Origin: Delftia tsuruhatensis
Lineage (GTDB): Bacteria > Pseudomonadota > Gammaproteobacteria > Burkholderiales > Burkholderiaceae_C
DNA: 64,000 nt
Assembly (NCBI RefSeq): GCF_903815225.1
Contig: NZ_LR813084.1
Span: 1 to 64,000 of the forward strand
Reading direction: 5' to 3'
Shown here: in pieces, positions 44,409 through 54,162 of the stretch
Layout: each line of letters opens with the position of its first letter
Numbering within the stretch: position 1 is the first letter of the stretch
Made by a program: the position numbers and the translations under genes
The notes under the pieces: generated by a model
The model's input: only the letters and a program-made list of their open reading frames with translations
The model's database searches: none
What the model was told of the DNA's origin: nothing

Positions 44409-45038
44409 TCAGAAGTGACGGGCGTAGCGCAGTTGCAGGAAGTTCTCGCCGGGGTTGGGCTTCTTGATACCGGCATTGGAGTGGTGTTCCAGCCGCAGCA
44501 TGAGTTCATGCTGGCGCTGGCTGCCGAACAGGTATCCCATGCCGATGTGGGTGGCGAAGTTGTAGCGGGTGGGGAACGTCTTGTGGTCCGTGGCATAGCG
44601 CCGGTTCAGCGCCCAGCTCACGCCCACGCCGGTTTCCGCAAACCATGGCGAATGGCCGTTGCCGCCGCGCCATCGCAGGGTGGGGTTCAGGCCGATCACC
44701 CAGGTGCTGCGGTCGTCGCCCTGCAGTGGCGCGGACCAGCGTGCACCCCAGACGTCCCAGTAGCCGGTCAGTTGGCCGCCCCACAGGAAACGGCGCCAGT
44801 CGCGCCAGGGCAGGGTGACGCCCACGGTCCAGCTGTCGGCGCTGTGCTCGGCGGCGCCGTACTGGAGGTACATGGCGGGCGATTGCTCCGGGCTGGCGGA
44901 TTGGGCCTGTGCCAGGGGCAGAACGGCACAGGTCCAGGCCAGCAAGGCCAGGGCGCGCAGCCGGGTGGATGGGCCCATGCGGGCCGGTGAGCGCCTTTGT
45001 GTCGTGGATGGCGTTGTTGGAGTGTTTTTGAAAGCCAT
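44409..45038 (-). CDS. pagL: Lipid A deacylase PagL-like (acyloxyacyl hydrolase)
   Basis: A 209-residue outer-membrane beta-barrel protein with a signal peptide (ALALLAWTCAVLPLAQAQ). The C-terminal active-site segment LEHHSNAGIKKPNPGENFLQLRY carries the His-x-Ser pair (His185, Ser187) of PagL; the expected catalytic Glu falls at or next to Glu198. PagL removes the 3-O-acyl chain of lipid A in the outer membrane and lowers endotoxicity. ATG 45038 has GGAGAAGACC upstream; the upstream extension is noncoding. It is a single gene with its own terminator. Confidence 0.9.
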   Translation of the reverse strand: MAFKNTPTTPSTTQRRSPARMGPSTRLRALALLAWTCAVLPLAQAQSASPEQSPAMYLQYGAAEHSADSWTVGVTLPWRDWRRFLWGGQLTGYWDVWGARWSAPLQGDDRSTWVIGLNPTLRWRGGNGHSPWFAETGVGVSWALNRRYATDHKTFPTRYNFATHIGMGYLFGSQRQHELMLRLEHHSNAGIKKPNPGENFLQLRYARHF

Positions 45039-45113
45039 GGTCTTCTCCAGAATCGGCAGCATCGCCGCTGCCTGTTTCACTCTAGGCAGTCTGGTGAAGA
45101 TCGGTACGTCAGC

Positions 45114-45163
45114 AAAAAAGCCCTTGCACTGTCGGCCGCCTGACAAGGCGGCCCTGCAAGGGC
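45114..45163 (-). terminator. Intrinsic terminator of the Spy/CpxP-like gene
   Basis: On the minus strand, AGCCCTTGCA pairs with TGCAAGGGCT around an inner GGCCGCC/GGCGGCC stem, followed by TTTTTT. It lies about 50 bp past the stop at 45216. Confidence 0.85.
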
Positions 45164-45215
45164 TGGGGCAAGCAATCCGGCTGCCCGCAGGCTGCGGGCA
45201 GGCCAGGGCCGGTGC

Positions 45216-45761
45216 TTACTGGGCGGGCGCTGGGGCAGGGCGTGCCTGGCCAGGCTTGTGGTCATGGCGCGGGCCGTGGTCCATGCCATGGTGACCGTGC
45301 ATGCCTTTGTGCAGCGTGGCCGCATCGAAGGTCTTTTGCTGGTTGGCATCCAGCTGGGCATAGAAGGCCTTGGTGGCCTCGCCGCGGCGGTCGGCTTCGG
45401 CCGCGCGCTGGGCACGCATCTCGCGCATCTTGTCGATGCGCTGGGGCGTGGTCAGCTTGGCGAAGTCCTCGCGCTCCATGCGCTGGGGACGCTCGCCGGG
45501 CTTGAAGCTGGCCGCATAGGTGTTCCACGCGCCTTCCTGGGCGGGCGTGAGCTTGAGGTCGGCCTTGAGCTTGGCGATGCGCTGCTGCATGCGTTCACGG
45601 AAATCTCCGCGCTTGTGCCCGGCATGGCCGGGTTGGGGTGCCGAGGCCGCGGCGGGGGCTGCCGGCGCGGCGGTCTGCGCGAACGAAGGCTGGGCGAACG
45701 ATGCCAGCAGGGCGGTTGCGGCTGCTGCGCTGGCGAGGGTGCGGCGGAAAGTGGTGGTCAT
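45216..45761 (-). CDS. Spy/CpxP-like LTXXQ periplasmic protein
   Basis: A 181-residue secreted protein: signal peptide (RRTLASAAAATALLASFAQPSFA), an Ala/Pro-rich linker, and a helical domain with LTPAQ (LKLTPAQEGAWNTYA) and LTTPQ motifs. The C-terminus is rich in His and Gly (HKGMHGHHGMDHGPRHDH), which could bind metal. Relatives Spy and CpxP are envelope-stress chaperones or regulators. ATG 45761 was chosen because the signal peptide starts there; the upstream 70 residues of open frame are not protein-like. Confidence 0.85.
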   Translation of the reverse strand: MTTTFRRTLASAAAATALLASFAQPSFAQTAAPAAPAAASAPQPGHAGHKRGDFRERMQQRIAKLKADLKLTPAQEGAWNTYAASFKPGERPQRMEREDFAKLTTPQRIDKMREMRAQRAAEADRRGEATKAFYAQLDANQQKTFDAATLHKGMHGHHGMDHGPRHDHKPGQARPAPAPAQ

Positions 45762-46048
45762 TCCAAGATCCTTTCTGGAGAGGGTGACGGAAGCCGCCTG
45801 CAAGGCTCTTGGCAAACCCTGTGCAGCGGATGAGGCAAGTGTGGTCGTCCGATGTATCGGGGCAGTGAGGTTTTGCGCACGGCTTGTAAAGAATTGACAA
45901 GCTTGTGCGACACCGGCCGACTGCAGGACATGCACAATGGCCGGGCAGGGCGCCGCATGCCGGGGCGCCATCTTCTATTTCCTGTTTTCCCTGATGCATG
46001 GAGGCTTCGCGGCCACGCTGCCGCATTCCGTGCGAGAAAAGGTTTTCG

Positions 46049-47065
46049 ATGTTCAAGAACATGATCGTCTATCGCATTGCCGAGAGCTGGCAAGGCGATT
46101 TGCAGCAGCTCGAGGAGGCCCTGGCCAAGAGCCCGTTCGCCGAATGCGGCGCCACGCAGGAGCGCAGTGCCGGCTGGGTGCCGCCGCGTGGCGAGGCCCA
46201 CGGCCCGCTGGCCGAGTCCGTCGCGGGCCAGTGGGTGATGCGCTTCATGACCGAGGCCAAGATGCTGCCGGCCAGCGTGCTCAACCGCCGCGTCAACGAG
46301 AAGGCTGCGCACATCGAGGCCACCGAGGGCCGCAAGCCCGGCAAGAAGGAGAAGAAGGAGCTCAAGGACGAGGCCAAGCTGGACCTGCTGCCCATGGCCT
46401 TCACCAAGCAGGGCTCGATGTGGGTCTGGCTCGATCCCCAGGCCCGTACCCTGGTGCTGGACACGGGCAGCCAGGCGCGCGCCGACGAGGTGGTGAGCAT
46501 GCTGGTCGAGGGCCTCACTGGCCTGGCGCTGGCCCTGGTCGATACCCAGACCAGCGCCCAGGCCGCGATGGCGCACTGGCTGATGACCCAGGAGCCGCCC
46601 GCGGGCTTTTCCATCGACCGCGAGTGCGAGCTGAAGGCGGCCGACGAATCCAAGGCCGTGGTGCGCTATGCGCGCCATCCGCTGGACATCGATGAGGTAC
46701 GCCAGCACATCGAGCACGGCAAGCTGCCCACGCGCCTGGCCATGACCTGGGATGACCGCGTGAGCTTCGTGCTGACCGAGGGCCTTCAGATACGCAAGAT
46801 CGCGCTGCTCGATGCCGTGATGGAAGGCCAGTCGCAGGACGATGGCGGCTTCGATGCCGACGTGGCCATCGCCACGGGCGAGCTGTCCAGGCTGATCCCC
46901 GACCTGATCGAGGCGCTGGGCGGGGAAGGGCGCACCGGCCTGGGCCAGGGGCTGCCTGCGTCGCTGGAGACAACCGCCGTGGCGGCGAAACCGGCAGGCC
47001 GGGGCACGCTGACGGGGCCGGCCATGGCCCCGGCGGACACGGCCCCGGAAGAAGCACCGTTCTGA
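46049..47065 (+). CDS. rdgC: Recombination-associated protein RdgC
   Basis: A 338-residue RdgC, a ring-forming DNA-binding protein that limits RecA activity: MFKNMIVYRIAESWQ, WVMRFMTEAKMLPASVLNRRVNEK, and the signature SIDRECELKAADESKAVVRYARHPLDIDEVRQHI. The C-terminal tail is longer than in E. coli. ATG 46049 follows GAGAAAAGGTTTTCG. The gene lies about 2 kb right of the putative origin and directly before a parS-like palindrome. Confidence 0.95.
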   Translation: MFKNMIVYRIAESWQGDLQQLEEALAKSPFAECGATQERSAGWVPPRGEAHGPLAESVAGQWVMRFMTEAKMLPASVLNRRVNEKAAHIEATEGRKPGKKEKKELKDEAKLDLLPMAFTKQGSMWVWLDPQARTLVLDTGSQARADEVVSMLVEGLTGLALALVDTQTSAQAAMAHWLMTQEPPAGFSIDRECELKAADESKAVVRYARHPLDIDEVRQHIEHGKLPTRLAMTWDDRVSFVLTEGLQIRKIALLDAVMEGQSQDDGGFDADVAIATGELSRLIPDLIEALGGEGRTGLGQGLPASLETTAVAAKPAGRGTLTGPAMAPADTAPEEAPF

Positions 47066-47076
47066 TGCCGGTGCCG

Positions 47077-47100
47077 GCGATGTTTCATGTGAAACATCGC
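47077..47100. other. parS-like ParB binding site 1 (11-bp perfect palindrome arms)
   Basis: TGTTTCATGTGAAACA (47081-47096) differs from the parS consensus TGTTTCACGTGAAACA at one central base, and the arms extend outward to GCGATGTTTCA/TGAAACATCGC, an 11-bp perfect inverted repeat. It lies in the rdgC-thiolase intergenic gap, about 3 kb from the putative origin. It could also act as an rdgC terminator hairpin, but there is no T-run. Confidence 0.65.
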
Positions 47101-47116
47101 ACGGGGCAAGAGAGCA

Positions 47117-48304
47117 TCAGACCCGTTCAAACACCGCGGCGATGCCCTGGCCGCCGCCGATGCACATGGTGACCAGCGCGTAGCGGCCGCCCGTGCGATG
47201 CAGCTCGGCGATGGCCTTGGTGGTGATGATGGCCCCCGTGGCGCCCACCGGGTGGCCCAGCGAGATGCCCGAGCCGTTGGGGTTGACCTTGGCCGGGTCC
47301 AGCGCCAGCTGCTGGATCACGGCGCAGGCCTGGGCCGCGAAGGCCTCGTTGGCCTCGATCACGTCCATGTCCGCGATCTTCAGGCCCGTGCGCTGCAGCA
47401 CCTTCTGGGTGGCCGGGACCGGGCCTATGCCCATGTAGGCCGGCTCCACGCCGGCATGGGCGTAGCCGACCAGGCGGGCCAGGGGCCTGAGGCCCAGTGC
47501 CGCCACGCGATCGCCCGCGGCCAGGGCCACGGCGGCGGCGCCGTCGTTGATGCCCGAGGCATTGCCGGCCGTCACGGTGCCGCCTTCCTTGCGGAAGGCG
47601 GGCTTCATGGCGGACAGCACCTCGATGGTGGTGGCGGCGCGCACATGCTCATCGGTGTCGAAGACCACGGTGCCCTTGCGCGTGGCGATTTCCACGGGGA
47701 CGATCTGGTCCCTGAAGTAGCCGGCCTCGATGGCGGCCACCGCGCGCTGGTGGCTGGCGGCGGCCAGCTCGTCCTGCATCTCGCGGCTGATGTGGTAGCG
47801 CTCGGCCACGTTCTCGGCCGTGATGCCCATGTGCATCTTCTGCCAGGGATCGTGCAGGATGCCCAGCATGTAGTCGATGCTCTTGGCGTCGCCCATGCGC
47901 GCGCCCCAGCGCGCGGCCTGGTCGAAGTAGGGGCCGCGGCTCATGGATTCGCTGCCGCCGCCGATGGCCACGTCGCAGTCGCCCAGGGCGATGGCCTGGG
48001 CCGCCGAGACGATGGCCTGCAGGCCCGAGCCGCACAGGCGGTTGACGTTGAAGGCGGGTGTCTCGATGGGGCAGCCCGCATCGATGGCGGCCACGCGCGA
48101 GAGGTAGGCATCCTTGGTGTCGGTGGGGATCACATTGCCCATGACCACATGGCCCACGGCATCGGGCGCCAGGCCGGCGCGTTCGATGGCGGCCTTGACG
48201 GCGGTGGTGGCCAGCTGGGTGTTGGGCACGTCCTTGAGGCTGCCGCCGAAGGTGCCGATGGCGGTGCGCGCGGTGCCGACGACGAAGACGTCGCGTGGGG
48301 TCAT
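47117..48304 (-). CDS. Acetyl-CoA C-acyltransferase (beta-ketothiolase)
   Basis: A 395-residue true thiolase with all catalytic residues: nucleophile Cys in NRLCGSGLQA, GHPVGATG, and CIGGGQG near the C-terminus. It cleaves 3-ketoacyl-CoA to acetyl-CoA or runs in reverse (BktB/PhaA-like). The start at 48304 is the first Met of the conserved segment; the longer frame overlaps noncoding DNA. It is the last gene of the ABC transporter-acyl-CoA synthetase-enoyl-CoA hydratase series, 122 bp after the hydratase, so it completes a beta-oxidation-like route. Confidence 0.94.
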   Translation of the reverse strand: MTPRDVFVVGTARTAIGTFGGSLKDVPNTQLATTAVKAAIERAGLAPDAVGHVVMGNVIPTDTKDAYLSRVAAIDAGCPIETPAFNVNRLCGSGLQAIVSAAQAIALGDCDVAIGGGSESMSRGPYFDQAARWGARMGDAKSIDYMLGILHDPWQKMHMGITAENVAERYHISREMQDELAAASHQRAVAAIEAGYFRDQIVPVEIATRKGTVVFDTDEHVRAATTIEVLSAMKPAFRKEGGTVTAGNASGINDGAAAVALAAGDRVAALGLRPLARLVGYAHAGVEPAYMGIGPVPATQKVLQRTGLKIADMDVIEANEAFAAQACAVIQQLALDPAKVNPNGSGISLGHPVGATGAIITTKAIAELHRTGGRYALVTMCIGGGQGIAAVFERV

Positions 48305-48426
48305 GGTGAAACTCCTCGAAGCAATGAACACGGGGATGGATGGCGTGCATTGTGCCGGGTGTGCTGCCTTTTGCGCAGCCTCCTCGGCGTCAGGCGGCGG
48401 CCCTCCCAGGTCCTTGCTGCCTTGAC

Positions 48427-49206
48427 TCAACGCCCTTCGAAACGGGGCGTCTGTTTCGCGTGGAAAGCGGCGATGCCGCGCGGCAGGTCGGCCGTGCGCG
48501 CGCAGGCGTCGAAGGCACAGGCCTCGGCTGCGAGCTGATCGCGCAGGCCGCGGTCCAGGCCCGCGCGCAGGAGGCGGCGCATGTGGCCCAGGGCCACGGT
48601 GGGACCTGCGGCCAGGCGTTCGGCCAGCTGCTGCACGGCGCAATCCAGCTCCGGGCCGGGCAGGGCGCGGTTGATGAGGCCCAGGCGCTGCGCATCGGCG
48701 CTGCCGAGGGTCTCACCCAGCATGGCGATCTCCAGCGCGTTGCGCAGGCCCACGATGCGCGGCAGTGCCCAGGAGGCGCCCACATCGCAGCTGGCGCCCA
48801 GTTGGATGTAGGCCAGGTTGAAACGCGTGCCTTCGGCTGCGTAGACGAAGTCGGCCTGCAGCATCAGCGACAGCCCGGCACCGGCGGCTGCACCATGCAC
48901 CTTGGCGATGACGGGGGCATCGAGCTGGCCCAGCAGCACCACGGCCTCGTTGAGCGGCGCCAGCAGCTCGGCGGCGCCGCGCACGGGGTCGGCCGCCAGC
49001 GTGTCCAGGTCGCCGCCGGCCATGAAGGCGCGGCCCGCGCCCTGCATCACCACGCAGCGCAGCGCGCGGTCCTGGGCCAGGGCGCGCACGGCATCGCGCA
49101 GCGCCAGCGCCATGGGCACGTCGATGGCGTTGAGGGCGGCGGGGCGGTGGAAGGTCAGCGTGGCGATGGCGCCTTCGCGGTGCAGCAGCAGCGGGGTCTC
49201 GTTCAT
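48427..49206 (-). CDS. Enoyl-CoA hydratase/isomerase (crotonase) family
   Basis: A 259-residue crotonase-fold protein: HRPAALNAIDVPMALALRD, the oxyanion-hole region GRAFMAGGDLDTL and AKVHGAAAGAGLSLMLQADFVYA. It presumably hydrates an enoyl-CoA. The second catalytic acid cannot be identified with certainty, so an isomerase role is possible. It starts 11 bp after the acyl-CoA synthetase stop, which implies co-transcription. Confidence 0.9.
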   Translation of the reverse strand: MNETPLLLHREGAIATLTFHRPAALNAIDVPMALALRDAVRALAQDRALRCVVMQGAGRAFMAGGDLDTLAADPVRGAAELLAPLNEAVVLLGQLDAPVIAKVHGAAAGAGLSLMLQADFVYAAEGTRFNLAYIQLGASCDVGASWALPRIVGLRNALEIAMLGETLGSADAQRLGLINRALPGPELDCAVQQLAERLAAGPTVALGHMRRLLRAGLDRGLRDQLAAEACAFDACARTADLPRGIAAFHAKQTPRFEGR

Positions 49207-49217
49207 CAGGGGCGCCT

Positions 49218-51050
49218 TCAGTGGTACAGCGCCTCGATTTCGGGCGCGTAGGTCTTGTAGATGGACGAGCGGCGCACCTTCATGGTGGCCGTGACCTCGC
49301 CGTCGTCGTGGTCCAGCTCCTTGGTCAGCAGATGGAAGCGCCGCACCTGCGCGACCTGGGCCAGGCGCGCATTGCCCCGGGCGATCTCGGCGTCGATCAG
49401 CGCACGCACCGGCTGCATCTCGGCCAGCGAGCGGAAGTTCGTGAACGGGATGCGCCGCGCCTCGGCCCATTTGCCCACGGTCTCGTAGTCGATCTGCACC
49501 AGCGCGCCCACGAATTTGCGGCCGTCCGCGACCACGATGCATTCCTTGATGAAGGGGCTGGACTTCATGGTGTTCTCGATCTCCGAGGGCGTGAGGTTCT
49601 TGCCGCCGGCCGTGATCATGATGTCCTTGAGGCGGTCCACGATGCGCAGTTGCCCGCGCTCTTCGCGCACCACGTCGCCTGTGTGCAGCCAGCCGTCCTG
49701 GATGCTTTGCGCCGTGGCCTCGGGGTTCTTGTAGTAGCCCGCGAAGACCATGTCGCCCCGGATCTGCAATTCGCCGCTTCCGTCGTCGCTGCCATGGTCG
49801 CTGGCGTTTGCCGCGATGCGCCACTGCACGCCCTCGGTGGGCACGCCCACCGTGCCCACGATCACCTGGTCCAGACGGTGGCCGCTGACCATGCCCGTTG
49901 ATTCGGTCAGGCCGTAGACCTCGATCAGCGGCACGCCCAGCGTGCGGAAAAAGCGCACCACGTCGGGCGGGATGGGCGCGGCGCCCGTGAGCGCCACGCG
50001 CGCCTGGCGCAGGCCGATGAAGTTCTGCAACGCGCGAAGAATGCTCCAGTAGCTGGCAGCGTAGCCCAGGCGCTCGCCCAGGCTCCACTGCGCGCGCGGC
50101 TTGTCGGCCAGGGGCGCGCAGAAGGCCATGGCGCGGGCATACAGGGCGCGGCGCAGCGGGCCGGTTTCCTGCATCTTGATGCTGATGGCCGCATGCAGCT
50201 TTTCCCAGATGCGCGGCACGCCCAGGAACATGTCGGGTGCGACCTCGCGCAGGTCCTCCTGCACCGTGCGTATGGACTCTCCGAAGTGCACCTGGGAGCC
50301 CAGGTAGACGGGCACGAAGCTGGTCAGCATCTGCTCGGCCACATGGCACAGCGGCAGGTAGGACAGGTGGCGCGTGGCGGCATCCAGTCCCAGCCGCTGG
50401 GCGATGCCCGGCACCACGCCGCGGATGTTGCGGTAGGTGATCATGGCGCCCTTGGGTTTTCCCGTGGAACCCGAGGTGTAGATCATCAGGCCCACATCGT
50501 CGAGCGTCTGGCGTGCCAGGGCCTCGTCGATGCGCGTGCAAAGGCGGGCCTGGGCGCCCAGGCGCTCGACCTCGCCGAAGGTGGCGATCAGGGCGCGGAC
50601 TTCGGGCGCGAAGCTGCGCAGGCCCTTGGTTTCGATGACGATGATCTTCCTGAGGCGCGGCAGCTGGGGCAGGGCGGCCAGCAGCTTGTCGGCCTGCTCC
50701 TGGTCCTCGCAGACCATGATCTCGATGTCGGCATGGCCGGCCACGTAGGCGACCTCGGGCATGGGGCTGGTGGGGTACACGCCCACGGTGACTGCGCCGA
50801 TCAGGCCGGCCCCCATCTGGGCCAGCACCCATTCGATGCGGTTCTCGGAGATCACGCCCAGATGGCCGCCGTGCGCCAGGCCCAGCTGGCCCAGGCCCAG
50901 GCCGAAATGGCTGGCGCGCTCGTGGTATCGCGCCCAGGTCGTGGGCTTCCAGATGCCGAAGTCCTTTTGCCGGATCGCCACGCGCGACGCATCGCTGCGC
51001 GCGCGCCGGGCCAGCATCTGGGGCAGGGTGAGTTCGGGAAGGGCTTGCAT
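49218..51050 (-). CDS. AMP-dependent (long-chain) acyl-CoA synthetase, FadD15-type
   Basis: A 610-residue long-form acyl-CoA synthetase with YTSGSTGKPKG, YGLTESTG, the TGDVV motif and the C-terminal ITAGGKNLTPSEIEN signature. It activates fatty or aryl-alkyl carboxylic acids as CoA esters. Placed directly downstream of LivF and upstream of the enoyl-CoA hydratase, it would process a carboxylic acid brought in by the ABC transporter. Confidence 0.93.
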   Translation of the reverse strand: MQALPELTLPQMLARRARSDASRVAIRQKDFGIWKPTTWARYHERASHFGLGLGQLGLAHGGHLGVISENRIEWVLAQMGAGLIGAVTVGVYPTSPMPEVAYVAGHADIEIMVCEDQEQADKLLAALPQLPRLRKIIVIETKGLRSFAPEVRALIATFGEVERLGAQARLCTRIDEALARQTLDDVGLMIYTSGSTGKPKGAMITYRNIRGVVPGIAQRLGLDAATRHLSYLPLCHVAEQMLTSFVPVYLGSQVHFGESIRTVQEDLREVAPDMFLGVPRIWEKLHAAISIKMQETGPLRRALYARAMAFCAPLADKPRAQWSLGERLGYAASYWSILRALQNFIGLRQARVALTGAAPIPPDVVRFFRTLGVPLIEVYGLTESTGMVSGHRLDQVIVGTVGVPTEGVQWRIAANASDHGSDDGSGELQIRGDMVFAGYYKNPEATAQSIQDGWLHTGDVVREERGQLRIVDRLKDIMITAGGKNLTPSEIENTMKSSPFIKECIVVADGRKFVGALVQIDYETVGKWAEARRIPFTNFRSLAEMQPVRALIDAEIARGNARLAQVAQVRRFHLLTKELDHDDGEVTATMKVRRSSIYKTYAPEIEALYH

Positions 51051-51063
51051 GTGCGTTCCCAGG

Positions 51064-51891
<828 letters not shown>

Positions 51892-51904
51892 GTCGTGCCG
51901 TGGG

Positions 51905-53101
51905 TCAGAGCGCGATCCAATCCGAGGCCGGCAGCATCTTCTGCACCTTCATGTCGGCCTTGTAGACCCGGCCCACGGGGATGGAGTTGCCCTTGATGGT
52001 GATGGGCACGCCGATCAGCCCGCCCGTGTCGAAGTCCTTGATGGAGTTCAGCGCGGCCTTGAGGTTGGGGCCGGTGAGCGGCTTGCCCGCGTCCAGGCAG
52101 CGCCTGGCCGATTCCACGAACAGCATGGCCGCCAGAAAGCCCTGGATGTAGGCCGTGCTCTGGTACTCGGGGCGCAGCGCGCGGATCTTGTCCAGCATGG
52201 GCGCCTTGGCCGAGGTGTCGTAGTAGTAGCGGTAGGGCATGACGCCCATGAAGCCGTCGCCGGCCTCGCCCATCTTCATGACGGTGGAGCTGTCCATGGT
52301 CCAGAAGGTGCCCATCCAGCGGCTGGTCATGCCCATCTGCTTGCCCTGCTGGATGAACTCCGGGATGGGCGCGAGGATGTAGCCGTGGAAGATGGTGTAG
52401 TCGGGTGCGGCGCGGCGCAGCTTGATGACCTCGGTGGACACGTCCACGCTGCCTGGCGGCGTCATCAGCTTGGCCACGATGCTCAGCCCCAGCTTCTTCG
52501 CCGCGGCCTCGCTGGCCTCGATGGGGTCGCGGCCGAACTCGGAGTCCGAGTAGACGAAGGCCACCTTGGCGCCCGGCTTCTCCTGGGCGATGTGCTTGAG
52601 CAGGATGCCGAACATCTCCGTGTAGTCGGGCCCCACGAGGAACTGGTTCGGGTACCTGGCCGGGTTGTTGAGTTCGGTGGCGAACGAGGCGCCGGCCATG
52701 AGGATGTGGCCGTTGCGGTCCAGCTCCGGATTGATGGTCTTGGAAAAGCCCGTGGAGTCGCCGTAGTAGAGGCTGACCTTGTTCTGGCTGGTGATCTTCT
52801 TGAACGCGGCCACCGACACATCGACCTTGTAGCCCGTGTCCTCGGGCACGTAGCGGATCCTGCGGCCCTTGATGCCGCCCGCATCGTTGACCATCTTCAC
52901 GTAGTCGCCCATGCCGGCATTGATGCCCACGCCCGCGAAGGCGAACACGCCGGTCATGGGGATGGAGCCGCCGATCACGATGTCCTCGCCGCCGGCCTGG
53001 GCGCGGCCCGCTTGGGCGCGGGCCGTGAGGGGCAGGGCCAGGCTGGCGCCGGCCGCCAGCAGCAGGCTGCGGCGGCGCTCGGAATTCGGGGGATGCTGCA
53101 T
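51905..53101 (-). CDS. ABC transporter substrate-binding protein (LivK-type)
   Basis: A 398-residue periplasmic receptor of the type I leucine-binding family, with the segment IVIGGSIPMTGVFAFAGVGINAGMGDYVKMVNDAGG. The N-terminus ERRRSLLLAAGASLALPLTARA looks like a Tat-type signal. It is encoded between the LivM and LivF genes. Ligand unknown; the neighbouring acyl-CoA synthetase suggests a carboxylate rather than an amino acid. Confidence 0.92.
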   Translation of the reverse strand: MQHPPNSERRRSLLLAAGASLALPLTARAQAGRAQAGGEDIVIGGSIPMTGVFAFAGVGINAGMGDYVKMVNDAGGIKGRRIRYVPEDTGYKVDVSVAAFKKITSQNKVSLYYGDSTGFSKTINPELDRNGHILMAGASFATELNNPARYPNQFLVGPDYTEMFGILLKHIAQEKPGAKVAFVYSDSEFGRDPIEASEAAAKKLGLSIVAKLMTPPGSVDVSTEVIKLRRAAPDYTIFHGYILAPIPEFIQQGKQMGMTSRWMGTFWTMDSSTVMKMGEAGDGFMGVMPYRYYYDTSAKAPMLDKIRALRPEYQSTAYIQGFLAAMLFVESARRCLDAGKPLTGPNLKAALNSIKDFDTGGLIGVPITIKGNSIPVGRVYKADMKVQKMLPASDWIAL

Positions 53102-53114
53102 GCTTGTCTCCTAG

Positions 53115-54152
53115 TCAATTGCGGAAGGGCCACAGGTGGAAGAAGCGGCGCAGGCGCCGCCACATCTGGGCGAGCCCCTGCGGCTCGAACACCAGAAACA
53201 CGATGATCAGCAGCCCGAACACCATGGTGCGCACGGGCGAGAGAAACACCGCCAGCTCGGTGCCGCCGGGCAGCAGGTCCACGATGAGCTTGAGCAGCTC
53301 GGGCACCATGGTCATGAAGACCGCGCCCAGGATGCCGCCCAGGATGGAGCCCATGCCGCCGACGATGATGGCGGCCAGGAAGAAGATGGACATCAAGAGC
53401 GGAAAGCTCTCGGGCGTGACCACGCGGAAGAAGTAGGCCCACAGGCCACCGGCCACGCCCGCGTAGAACGAGGACAGCCCGAAGGACAGCAGCTTGTAAC
53501 GCAGCAGCGGGATGCCCAGCACCTCGGCCGAGATGTCGCGGTCGCGGATGGCGATGAAGGCGCGGCCGATGCGCGTGCGAAACAGGTTGGCCGCGCCCAG
53601 CAGCATCAGCAGCGTGACGGGCACGATCACCCAGTACAGCCGGAACGACGTGTCCAGCGGCAGGCCGAAGGCCGTGGCCGGCGGCACCGCCAGGCCCGCC
53701 GTGCCGCCTGTGAGCCCGAGGTTGGCGAACAGGAAATGCGCGATGAACGAGGCCGCGATGGTGGCGATCGCCAGGTACAGGCCCTTGACGCGCAGCGAGG
53801 GCAGGCCCACCACGATGCCGCCCAGCATGGCCACCAGGCCGCCGGCCAGCAGATTCACGGGAAACGGCATGCCCCAGCGCGTCTGCAGGATGGCCACCGT
53901 GTAGGCACCCAGGCCCATGAAGGCGGCCTGGCCCAGGCTGACCAGGCCGGTGTAGCCCGTGAGGATGTTCAGCCCCGTGGCGCTGGCCACGTTGATGCTG
54001 ACCAGGCAGGCCAGATACAGCCAGTAGTCGCTGGCCAGGAAGGGAAACAGCAGCAGCAGCGCGCCGGCCACGGCCAGCCAGGTGCGTTGCGTGCGGGAGT
54101 CGAACAGCGCCGCATCGGCGACGTAGCTTTCCTTGAGCGTACCAATGCGCAT
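53115..54152 (-). CDS. ABC transporter permease (LivM-type)
   Basis: A 345-residue multi-spanning permease with the family motif ATGLNILTGYTGLVSLGQAAFMGLGAYTVAIL and the EAA-like loop IGRAFIAIRDRDISAEVLGI that contacts the ATPase. I start it at the ATG at 54152 (MRIGTLKES), 10 bp after the LivH stop; the 37-residue upstream frame overlaps LivH. The extended hydrophilic N-terminus precedes the first TM at about residue 24. Confidence 0.93.
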   Translation of the reverse strand: MRIGTLKESYVADAALFDSRTQRTWLAVAGALLLLFPFLASDYWLYLACLVSINVASATGLNILTGYTGLVSLGQAAFMGLGAYTVAILQTRWGMPFPVNLLAGGLVAMLGGIVVGLPSLRVKGLYLAIATIAASFIAHFLFANLGLTGGTAGLAVPPATAFGLPLDTSFRLYWVIVPVTLLMLLGAANLFRTRIGRAFIAIRDRDISAEVLGIPLLRYKLLSFGLSSFYAGVAGGLWAYFFRVVTPESFPLLMSIFFLAAIIVGGMGSILGGILGAVFMTMVPELLKLIVDLLPGGTELAVFLSPVRTMVFGLLIIVFLVFEPQGLAQMWRRLRRFFHLWPFRN

Positions 54153-54162
54153 GGCGGCCTTC

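Noticed and set aside
48452..48467. parS-like TGTTTCGCGTGGAAAG in the enoyl-CoA hydratase gene
   Set aside because: Four or so mismatches to parS and it encodes a plausible conserved segment (FHAKQTP), so chance or coding constraint explains it.
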